DNA of 7,782 bases from JAQGMJ01 sp036271855 (GTDB lineage: Bacteria; Pseudomonadota; Gammaproteobacteria; Burkholderiales; JAEUOS01): positions 1-7,782 of the forward strand of contig DATAZV010000005.1 of assembly GCA_036271855.1 (NCBI GenBank), in the 5' to 3' direction. Below, in pieces: positions 1-5,032 of this stretch. The position numbers were made by a program, and so were the translations under genes. Position 1 is the first letter of the stretch. Every line of letters starts with the position of its first letter. The notes below the pieces were generated by a model. It had not been told where the DNA came from. It saw only the letters and a program-made list of their open reading frames with translations, and ran no database searches.

Positions 1-70
1 ACGGGCGGTGCCTGGCCCGGAGAAGATCAAGGCGATGAATGGGGGGAGAGCCGCTGGCGGCGAGGACGGA

Positions 71-100
71 TTTTCTGAAAAACCTCAGGTTTTATCAGGG
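71..100. repeat. Dyad repeat copy A (candidate operator or hairpin)
   Basis: This is the first of two 30-bp copies matching at 26 of 30 positions. It contains a dyad: CTGA-AAAACC, a 3-base TCA centre, then GGTTTT, a single extra A, and TCAG (75-98). Read as RNA it makes a 10-bp stem with a one-base bulge. Read as DNA it is a typical palindromic site for a dimeric regulator. No T-run follows, so it is not a standard terminator. The binding factor is unknown. Confidence 0.6.
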
Positions 101-133
101 TGCCGACCACAAGTGTGTTTGCCCGGCCTGAGT

Positions 134-163
134 TTTTCCGAAAAACCTATGGTTTTCTCAGGG
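134..163. repeat. Dyad repeat copy B, 63 bp from copy A
   Basis: This second copy differs from the first at only four positions. Two are in the 3-base centre (TCA becomes TAT), one is the unpaired bulge base (A becomes C), and one is an outer stem base (T76 becomes C139). The core AAAACC/GGTTTT arms are unchanged. The 63-bp period is close to six helical turns, so both copies would lie on the same face of the DNA. The receptor gene starts 189 bp downstream. Confidence 0.6.
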
Positions 164-197
164 TACGGCGTAACTGAACCGGTCAGATTGCGCAACG

Positions 198-214
198 TCC
201 GCCCTGGGGGCGGA
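198..214. other. GC-rich hairpin
   Basis: Perfect 7-bp arms TCCGCCC/GGGCGGA enclose a 3-base TGG loop, with an additional CGCA/TGCG pairing outside (191-194 and 216-219). The sequence after it on the plus strand (TTTATTGTT) is only loosely T-rich. It could be a weak terminator of a gene left of the window or part of the receptor leader. Confidence 0.4.
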
Positions 215-351
215 ATGCGTTTATTGTTGCAACTGTTTTGGCATCTTGATGCAGATTCAGGGCAGGCGCGGGCAATCGCATTAATATTGTGTTTTCGTAC
301 AGGCACGGCCTATGCAAGCCGTGTTTTGTCCCTACATTTCCCCTCATTTCC

Positions 352-1323
352 ATGACCCTACGCCCGTTATTTGCCCTTCTCGCCTCGCTGGCCGTGCTGG
401 CAGCCCCTGCCGTACAGGCGCAGACTTACCCGAACAAGCCGATCCGCCTCGTCATCCCGTTCCCGCCGGCCGGCGCCACCGACATCATCGGCCGGGTGGT
501 GGCGCAAAAGCTGGGCGATGCGCTGGGCCAGTCGATCGTGGTGGACAACAAGCCGGGCGCGGGTGGGGCCATCGGCACCGACATCGCCGCCAAGTCGGCG
601 CCGGACGGCTACACCATACTCATCGCCACCACCAGCACGCATTCGGTCGGCCCGGCGCTTTCGACCAAGCTGCCGTACGACACGGTGAAGGACTTCACGC
701 CGATCATCCACCTGGCCGATTCGCCGCACGTGCTGGTGGTTTCCAGCATGACACCCTACAAGACGGTGAACGAGCTGATCGCGGCGGCCAAAGCCAAGCC
801 GGGGTCGCTGAACTACGGCTCTTCCGGGGTCGGCACCATCGTGCAACTCACCGCCGAGGAGTTCAAGCTCGCCACCAAGACCGACATCGTCCACGTGCCG
901 TACAAGGGCACGGCGCTGGCGTTCGGCGACCTCGCCACCGGCCAGGTGACGATGATGTTCGACAATGTGATCTCGGCCCAGCCCAGCTTGCAGTCGGGCA
1001 AGGTGCGCCCGCTGGGCGTCACCTCCGCCAAGCGCAGCGCGCTGATGCCCAATGTGCCGACCATGGTCGAGGCCGGCGTACCGGGCTTTGTCAGCGAGGC
1101 CTACTTCGGCCTGTGGGGCCCGGCCAACCTGCCGGCGGCGATTGTCGCCAAGGTCAATGCCGACGCGAACAAGATCCTGCAGGCCGCGGACCTGAAAGAG
1201 CGCTTCGCCCAGCTCGGCTGTGTGCCGGTGGGCGGCACGCCGCAGGCCTTTGCCCAGCACATCAACAGCGAAACCGCGAAGTGGTCGGGTGTGATCAAGG
1301 CGGCGGGGATCAAGCCGGAGTAG
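352..1323 (+). CDS. Bug/TctC-family tripartite tricarboxylate transporter substrate-binding protein
   Basis: This 323-residue periplasmic solute receptor belongs to the Bug (TctC) family, which captures carboxylates and related small polar compounds for tripartite tricarboxylate transporters. Residues 1-23 form a Sec signal peptide (Arg4, a Leu/Ala core, AVQA before Gln24). The mature protein opens with the family's typical YPNKPIRLVIPFPPAGATD. NKPGAGG follows at 66-72, PDGYT at 84-88 and the ligand-loop NYGSSGVGT at 154-162, and a lysine-rich AGIKPE tail ends it. Length is normal for the family. I chose ATG 352 because it starts exactly at the signal peptide; the upstream in-frame GTG at 289 would bury it. 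No Shine-Dalgarno is visible before 352; the leader is pyrimidine-rich. No TctA or TctB membrane gene lies in the window, so this is an orphan receptor, as is common in betaproteobacteria. The ligand cannot be read from sequence. Confidence 0.95.
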   Translation: MTLRPLFALLASLAVLAAPAVQAQTYPNKPIRLVIPFPPAGATDIIGRVVAQKLGDALGQSIVVDNKPGAGGAIGTDIAAKSAPDGYTILIATTSTHSVGPALSTKLPYDTVKDFTPIIHLADSPHVLVVSSMTPYKTVNELIAAAKAKPGSLNYGSSGVGTIVQLTAEEFKLATKTDIVHVPYKGTALAFGDLATGQVTMMFDNVISAQPSLQSGKVRPLGVTSAKRSALMPNVPTMVEAGVPGFVSEAYFGLWGPANLPAAIVAKVNADANKILQAADLKERFAQLGCVPVGGTPQAFAQHINSETAKWSGVIKAAGIKPE

Positions 1324-1330
1324 GGGCACG

Positions 1331-1352
1331 CAAAAGTAAAAGCCTACTTTTG
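1331..1352. other. AT-rich hairpin after the receptor gene
   Basis: CAAAAGTA and TACTTTTG form perfect 8-bp arms around a 6-base loop, eight bases after the receptor stop codon. It is AT-rich and lacks a following T-run, so it is more likely a 3'-end stabilising structure or a relic than the main terminator, which lies 20 bp further on. Confidence 0.4.
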
Positions 1353-1372
1353 AGTGGTTTGGGATGCAAAAG

Positions 1373-1402
1373 AAATCGCTGGCAAAGCCAGACGATTTTT
1401 TT
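1373..1402 (+). terminator. Rho-independent terminator of the receptor gene
   Basis: CTGGC-AAA-GCCAG forms a short GC stem (1379-1391), extended by AAATCG/CGATTT with one bulged A at 1392, followed by a run of seven T. It sits about 50 bp past the receptor stop and 60 bp before the next start, so the receptor and the Ntn-hydrolase gene are probably mostly separate transcripts. Confidence 0.75.
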
Positions 1403-1427
1403 GAGTAAACTGCAACGAAACAGCTTT

Positions 1428-1442
1428 GCCCGCTGCGCGGGC
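1428..1442. other. GC hairpin just upstream of the Ntn-hydrolase ribosome binding site
   Basis: GCCCGC-TGC-GCGGGC is a perfect 6-bp stem with a 3-base loop, ending 8 bases before the purine-rich AGAAGAG ribosome binding stretch of the next gene. There is no T-run. It may be a degraded terminator or a leader hairpin that affects translation of that gene. Confidence 0.4.
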
Positions 1443-1461
1443 TAAATACAGAAGAGACATC

Positions 1462-3060
1462 ATGGATTTCAACTGGACTTTCCCTTACGCCACCAAGCGC
1501 ATCCCCGTCTATGCACGCAACGCGGTGTGCACTTCGCATCCGCTGGCGGTGCAGGCCGGGGTGCAGGCCCTGGCCCGTGGCGGCAACGCGGTGGATGCGG
1601 CGCTGGCCGCGGCGATTACGCTGACCGTGGTCGAGCCGATTTCCAATGGCCTGGGCAGCGACGCCTTTTGTATTTTGTGGGACGGCAAGAAGCTGCACGG
1701 CCTGAACGCTTCGGGGCGCTCGCCCGCCGCCTGGAGCGTGGATTATTTTAAAAAGCTGGGCAATCGCCCGGAGCGCGGCGTGAACTCGGTGTCGGTGCCC
1801 GGCGCGGTGTCGGCCTGGGTGGCGATGTCGGAAAAGTTCGGCAAGCTGCCCTTCGCCGACCTGTTCGAAGCAGCGATCCGCTATGCCACCGAGGGCTATA
1901 TGGTCACGCCCATCGTGCAGCAAAAGTGGAAGGCGATGGAACCGATCCTGAAAAACCAGCCGGGCTTCGCCGAGCACTTTTTGCCCAAGGGCCGCACCCC
2001 GCACGTGGGTGAGAACTTCATCCTGCGCGGCGCCGCCGACAGCTTAAGAAAAATCGCCGCCACCAAGGGTGAGGCCTTCTACAAGGGCGAGCTGGCGGAA
2101 AAAATCGCCGCCCACTCCAAAGCCAACGGCGGCGTGATGACCATGGACGATCTGGCCAAACACACCTGCGACTGGGTCGAGCCGATCGAGCTCAACTACC
2201 GCGGCTACACCGTGCACGAGATTCCGCCCAATGGCCAGGGCATTGCCGCGCTGATGGCGCTGGGCATGGTGGAAAACTACGACCTGGCTTCGATGGACCC
2301 GGACGGCATCGAGAGCCAGCACCTGCAAATCGAGGCGATGAAGCTGGCCTTTGCCGACATCGCCGCGCATGTGAGCGACCCGCGCACCATGAAGGTCTCG
2401 CCGGCACAATTGCTGGACCGCGGCTACCTCAAGGAGCGCGCCAAGCTGATCGACCCGAGGAAAGCAGTCAAGTTCTCCTCCGGCAGCCCGCCCAAGGGCG
2501 GCACCATCTACCTGACGGCGGCGGACAAGGACGGCATGATGGTTTCCTTCATCCAGTCCAACTACATGGGCTTCGGCTCGGGCGCGGTGGCCGACGGCGG
2601 TATCTCACTGCAGAATCGCGGCTACGGCTTTGTGATGGATGAAGGCCACCCCAACATGGTCGAAGGCGGCAAGCGTCCCTTCCACACCATCATCCCCGGC
2701 TTCGTCACCAAAAACGGCGCGCCGCAAATGAGCTTCGGCGTGATGGGCGGCAACATGCAGCCGCAGGGCCACCTGCAGACCCTGGTGCGCATGCTCGATT
2801 ACAAGCAGAACCCGCAGGCCGCCTGCGACGCGCCGCGCTGGCGCGTGGCCGGGCCGATGACCATCAACGGCGAAATCACCATGAAGCCGGAACTGATCGC
2901 CGGCCTCAAGGGCCTGGGCCATGAGATCACCGCTTTCAACGACCCCTACATGGACTACGGCTCCGGCCAGTTCCTCTGGCGTTGCGAGGAAGAGGGCAAG
3001 TTCACCGGCTACATCGCTGCTTCGGATGCGCGCAAGGACGGCCAAGCCGCCGGCTTTTAG
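1462..3060 (+). CDS. Gamma-glutamyltransferase-like Ntn-hydrolase (YwrD/HpxW-like)
   Basis: The 532-residue protein belongs to the gamma-glutamyltranspeptidase family of self-cleaving N-terminal-nucleophile hydrolases. The N-terminal VCTSHPLAVQAG...GGNAVDAA and the GGTIYLTAADKDG cleavage region are typical. By comparison from memory with E. coli GGT, Thr348 is the autoprocessing nucleophile, giving a 347-residue large chain and a 185-residue small chain. MGGN (Gly429-Gly430) matches the oxyanion hole. Several pocket positions differ: the substrate Arg114 of E. coli falls on Ser84, Gln430/Asp433 on Arg386/Gly389, and Ser462/Ser463 on His408/Thr409. Together with LQNRG and RPFHTIIPG, this resembles the YwrD/oxamate-amidohydrolase (HpxW) branch more than glutathione-using enzymes. 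There is no signal peptide, so it is predicted cytoplasmic, unlike periplasmic GGT. ATG 1462 was chosen for its AGAAGAG ribosome binding site and family N-terminus; a TTG at 1426 adds only junk residues. The exact amide substrate is unknown. Confidence 0.9.
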   Translation: MDFNWTFPYATKRIPVYARNAVCTSHPLAVQAGVQALARGGNAVDAALAAAITLTVVEPISNGLGSDAFCILWDGKKLHGLNASGRSPAAWSVDYFKKLGNRPERGVNSVSVPGAVSAWVAMSEKFGKLPFADLFEAAIRYATEGYMVTPIVQQKWKAMEPILKNQPGFAEHFLPKGRTPHVGENFILRGAADSLRKIAATKGEAFYKGELAEKIAAHSKANGGVMTMDDLAKHTCDWVEPIELNYRGYTVHEIPPNGQGIAALMALGMVENYDLASMDPDGIESQHLQIEAMKLAFADIAAHVSDPRTMKVSPAQLLDRGYLKERAKLIDPRKAVKFSSGSPPKGGTIYLTAADKDGMMVSFIQSNYMGFGSGAVADGGISLQNRGYGFVMDEGHPNMVEGGKRPFHTIIPGFVTKNGAPQMSFGVMGGNMQPQGHLQTLVRMLDYKQNPQAACDAPRWRVAGPMTINGEITMKPELIAGLKGLGHEITAFNDPYMDYGSGQFLWRCEEEGKFTGYIAASDARKDGQAAGF

Positions 3061-3068
3061 ACACGCTA

Positions 3069-3110
3069 GGGCGCGCTACTTTTTGCTGGCGTCGTAGCGC
3101 GCCCGGTTTT
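3069..3110 (+). terminator. Hairpin terminator overlapping the 3' end of the convergent gene
   Basis: GGGCGCGCTAC (3069-3079) and GTAGCGCGCCC (3094-3104) are perfect 11-bp arms around a 14-base loop, followed by GGTTTT. It lies 8 bases past the plus-strand Ntn-hydrolase stop, which suits a terminator for that gene. The same bases encode the stop codon and last residues of the minus-strand RraA-like gene, so the structure is embedded in coding sequence. The T-run is short and the loop is large, so efficiency is uncertain. Confidence 0.55.
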
Positions 3111-3774
3111 CGTCGTTTGGCGGGTAGAGGCCGGGCAGCGCGGCGCCTCGGGAAACTTCGGCCATGATCCAGCCTTCGAGTTGTTCCTGCTCGGGGCCGG
3201 TCTCGGCGATTTCCTGGACCAGGGCGGCGGGGATGACCACGGCGCCGTCGGCATCCGCCACAATGACGTCGTCGGGCATCACGGCGACACCGCCGCAGCC
3301 GATCGGCTCCTGCCAGTTGACAAATGTGAGGCCGGCCACCGAAGGCGGCGCGGCGGCGCCCTGGCACCACACCGGCAGGCCGGTGGCAAGCACCCCGGCC
3401 ATGTCACGCACGACGCCGTCGGTGATGAGTGCCGCGACGCCGCGCTGTTGCATGCGCGCGCACAGGATGTCGCCGAAGATGCCGGCGTCCGTCGCGCCCA
3501 TGGCGTCGACCACCGCGATGCAGCCGGCGGGCATCGCTTCCACCGCGGCCCGGGTGGAGCGCGGCGAGGACCAGGAGGCAGGCGTGGCGAGATCCTCACG
3601 TGCCGGCACGAAGCGCATGGTGAAAGCAGGACCGACCAGGCGCGGCTGATCCGCGCGCAGGGGGCGGGTGCCGCGCAACCAGACGTTGCGCAGGCCTTTC
3701 TTTAACAATTGGGTAGTAATGGTGGCGGTGGTGACTTGCGCCAGCGCGTCGCGGATGTGCGGGTCCAGGGACAT
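3076..3774 (-). CDS. RraA-family protein, probable HMG/CHA-type aldolase or oxaloacetate decarboxylase
   Basis: The 232-residue protein has the RraA/DlpA fold. Such proteins are often named ribonuclease activity regulators, but this one carries a complete D-X20-R-D motif (Asp102, Arg123, Asp124, within GDILCARMQQRG and ITDGVVRD). In HMG/CHA aldolases that motif binds the divalent metal and pyruvate-like substrate. An aldolase or oxaloacetate decarboxylase role is therefore more likely than RNase E inhibition. It is also longer than E. coli RraA, about 160 residues, with an extra N-terminal stretch and a C-terminal tail typical of the aldolase group. I chose ATG 3774 (MSLDPHIRDAL) because GGAG lies 5 bases upstream. 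The frame stays open to 3855 (with an ATG at 3804), but the added residues show no family similarity. It converges on the Ntn-hydrolase gene. The receptor and hydrolase neighbours fit organic acid metabolism. No signal peptide, so cytoplasmic. Confidence 0.88.
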   Translation of the reverse strand: MSLDPHIRDALAQVTTATITTQLLKKGLRNVWLRGTRPLRADQPRLVGPAFTMRFVPAREDLATPASWSSPRSTRAAVEAMPAGCIAVVDAMGATDAGIFGDILCARMQQRGVAALITDGVVRDMAGVLATGLPVWCQGAAAPPSVAGLTFVNWQEPIGCGGVAVMPDDVIVADADGAVVIPAALVQEIAETGPEQEQLEGWIMAEVSRGAALPGLYPPNDENRARYDASKK

Positions 3775-3881
3775 GGGAGCTCCGGATATTGGGGTTGATG
3801 CCATGGTAACGCGGGCGGGTTCGGACCTGTGGCGGGCCGCTTTGGAACACCTCACGGCACATGTCCTGCCCTAAGGGCCTT

Positions 3882-3916
3882 CCTTCGGTCGTCGACAGGC
3901 TTAGGACGAACGGAGG
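3882..3916. repeat. Degenerate interspersed palindromic repeat
   Basis: Arms at 3882-3893 and 3905-3916 match at 10 of 12 positions around an 11-base loop. The right half, TCGACAGGCTTAGGACGAAC, resembles the short interspersed element of the TTCGACAGGCTCAGGACGAACGG kind that recurs between genes in many proteobacterial genomes (recalled, not searched). It lies upstream of the RraA-like gene and just past the terminators of the OmpA gene. It looks like a decayed copy with no assigned function. Confidence 0.5.
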
Positions 3917-3930
3917 AGCAGGCGCGGCAA

Positions 3931-3955
3931 TAAAAAGCCCCGCTTGCGCGGGGCT
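3931..3955 (-). terminator. Second (distal) terminator after the OmpA gene
   Basis: GCCCCGC-TTGC-GCGGGGC forms a 7-bp GC stem with a 4-base loop. On the minus strand it is followed by five T, the proper orientation for the OmpA transcript coming from the right. Its 24 bases (3932-3955) are identical to those at 3975-3998, only 43 bp away. It also insulates the RraA-like gene from read-through. Confidence 0.8.
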
Positions 3956-3974
3956 AGGTGTCGAAGAAGCCACG

Positions 3975-4001
3975 AAAAAGCCCCGCTTGCGCGGGGCTTT
4001 T
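3975..4001 (-). terminator. First terminator after the OmpA gene, bidirectional in form
   Basis: This is the same GC stem and TTGC loop as the distal copy, but here an A-run lies on the left and TTTT on the right, so it could stop transcription on either strand. It begins about 30 bp past the OmpA stop codon. The two copies share 24 identical bases, while the 19-bp separator does not match the flanks. That suggests a recent local duplication or strong conservation of the terminator. Confidence 0.85.
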
Positions 4002-4030
4002 GAAGTGCAGAGTGCAGGTGCGATGGTCGC

Positions 4031-4678
4031 TTAACGCTTGCTGGTGCCCACCACTTCCACCTCGACGCGGCGGTTCTTGGCGCGGCCTTCGGCGGTCTTG
4101 TTGTCGGCGATCGGCTGCTTCTTGCCCTTGCCTTCGGTGTAGACGCGGTTCGGCTCGATGCCCTTGGAGACAAGATAAGCCTTGACGGATTCGGCGCGGC
4201 GCACCGACAGCTTGTCGTTGTAGGCGTTGCTGCCGATGCCGTCGGTGTGGCCGACCGCGATCACGACTTCGAGGTTGATGTTCGAAATCTTGCCCACCAG
4301 CCCGTCCAGCGCGGACTTGGCTTCAGGCTTGAGCACTGACTTGTCGAAGTCGAAGAAGGTGTCGGCGGCGAAGGTCATCTTCTGGTTCACCGGCGCGGGG
4401 CGCGGCGGGGGCGGCGGGGCCACGCGCGGCGGCGGGGGCGGCGGGGACATCGACACTTTCACCAGGTCGGGGTCGCATTCGGCGATCGCCATGGCGGGGG
4501 TCCAGTAGCCGGTGCGCCAGCACAGGTTGCCGATGCGCGGGTCGCCGAAATTGGAGTTGCGCGCGATCACGCCGCGGCCGTCCTGGATGTAGGCGTCCTT
4601 GCTTTGCGCGTGCGCGCCGAGGGCGAATGCGCTGCCGAGGAAGGCAAACACAAGCGCCAGGGTGGTGGATAGTTTCAT
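4031..4678 (-). CDS. OmpA-family peptidoglycan-binding protein, RmpM-like
   Basis: The 215-residue exported protein links peptidoglycan to the outer membrane complex. Residues 1-24 form a signal peptide ending AHA before Gln25. A short N-terminal module (25-77) has two cysteines, Cys53 in NLCWRTGYW and Cys68 in AECDPD, likely disulphide-bonded. This resembles the N-terminus of Neisseria RmpM, not an OmpA beta-barrel. A proline-rich linker (79-97) leads to an OmpA_C domain (102-211). Asp146 in GHTDG and Arg161 in LSVRRAE are spaced 15 residues apart, as in the diaminopimelate-binding pair of characterised OmpA domains, and NRRVEVEV closes the domain. ATG 4678 is preceded by GGAGAACAACA, a good ribosome binding site, and starts exactly at the signal peptide. 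The frame stays open upstream to 4786, but those residues look like non-coding sequence. Two tandem terminators follow. A possible small ORF ends 19 bases upstream. Confidence 0.93.
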   Translation of the reverse strand: MKLSTTLALVFAFLGSAFALGAHAQSKDAYIQDGRGVIARNSNFGDPRIGNLCWRTGYWTPAMAIAECDPDLVKVSMSPPPPPPRVAPPPPPRPAPVNQKMTFAADTFFDFDKSVLKPEAKSALDGLVGKISNINLEVVIAVGHTDGIGSNAYNDKLSVRRAESVKAYLVSKGIEPNRVYTEGKGKKQPIADNKTAEGRAKNRRVEVEVVGTSKR

Positions 4679-4697
4679 TGTTGTTCTCCGCTTGGGT

Positions 4698-4841
4698 TCA
4701 ATTGCATTCGTGGGCGCTGCGGGGCGCGGGCGGCGCCGGCTCTTCACGACCGGGATGAGTGTCTTCGCCCGCATGACGGGCAGCACCGCTTCCAGCGGCG
4801 CCCAGCACCGGCGCTGCGGCCGGTACCTGCTTGCAATTCAT
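4698..4841 (-). CDS. Possible 47-residue small ORF upstream of the OmpA gene
   Basis: An ATG at 4841 is preceded on the minus strand by GAGGAGGTCACC, a near-perfect Shine-Dalgarno at ideal spacing. The frame runs 47 codons and stops at 4698, 19 bases before the OmpA start, a gap that contains the OmpA ribosome binding site. The predicted peptide starts MNCKQVPAAAPVLG, is rich in Ala, Pro and Gly, has cysteines at positions 3 and 46, and has no signal peptide, membrane segment or family I recognise. By my count about 63 percent of its codons end in G or C, well below the neighbouring genes, so coding potential is moderate. It could be a leader peptide, a small protein translationally coupled to the OmpA gene, or simply a strong ribosome site with no real product. 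Confidence 0.4.
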   Translation of the reverse strand: MNCKQVPAAAPVLGAAGSGAARHAGEDTHPGREEPAPPAPRSAHECN

Positions 4842-5032
4842 GGTGACCTCCTCGAATGGATTTGTATCCCGCATTTGCCTTTCGGCGACTTCAGGATAGG
4901 CACCACTTTAGGGCGGGAACCCGGGGGGCTCCACCGGCGGGACTCCGGTTTTGTTGTAGGCGCCCGCCTACAATGGTCACCAGGACGACCTGGCCAATAC
5001 CGGCCCGCCGGCAGGCCCGCCTTGCTCAGGCG
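4842..5032. other. Gap between the transglycosylase gene and the small ORF
   Basis: These 191 bases hold the perfect palindrome at 4954-4973 and the strong ribosome binding site at 4844-4852 that serves the small ORF. I saw no clear rho-independent terminator for the transglycosylase gene and no convincing minus-strand -35/-10 pair for the OmpA gene. Candidates such as TATCCT or GATACA lack a matching -35. With the small ORF, the whole gap between the two recognised genes is 354 bases (4679-5032). Confidence 0.5.
4954..4973. repeat. Perfect palindrome, 9-bp arms
   Basis: TTGTAGGCG-CC-CGCCTACAA is an inverted repeat with 9-bp arms and a 2-base centre. It lies 60 bases past the transglycosylase stop and about 110 bases upstream of the small-ORF start. 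No T-run follows on either strand, so it is a poor terminator. It could be an operator for the OmpA transcript or an interspersed repeat unit. Confidence 0.5.

Larger units (their letters stand above)
1..351. other. Intergenic/left-edge region without a convincing gene
   Basis: The first 351 bases before the receptor start hold no open frame that I can support. The frame open from base 2 runs through both repeats and the GC hairpin and translates to low-complexity sequence with no recognisable motif. The frame from base 1 stops at 76-78 and could be the last 25 codons of an upstream gene, but too little is visible to say. What can be seen is two 30-bp dyad repeats (71-100 and 134-163), a GC hairpin (198-214), and an AT-richer stretch around 215-300 where a promoter for the receptor gene could lie. 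I found no well-matched -35/-10 pair there. Confidence 0.55.

Noticed and set aside
71..163. A minimal CRISPR array (30-bp repeats with a 33-bp spacer)
   Set aside because: Only two copies exist, they differ at four positions, each copy is itself a dyad, and no cas gene is in the window.
312..1445. A 377-codon plus-strand frame over the receptor gene
   Set aside because: It is an alternative frame of a clear Bug receptor, with an arginine/glycine/histidine-rich translation.
367..2004. A 545-codon minus-strand open frame across the receptor and Ntn-hydrolase genes
   Set aside because: It is antisense to two well-recognised genes, is rich in Arg, His and Gly as antisense frames of GC-rich genes are, and has no family motif.
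3775..3855. Longer start for the RraA-like gene
   Set aside because: The added residues have no family similarity and ATG 3774 has GGAG at the right spacing.
4679..4786. Extended N-terminus for the OmpA protein starting upstream at 4786
   Set aside because: The extension would place 36 basic residues before a proper signal peptide, while ATG 4678 has its own good ribosome site.
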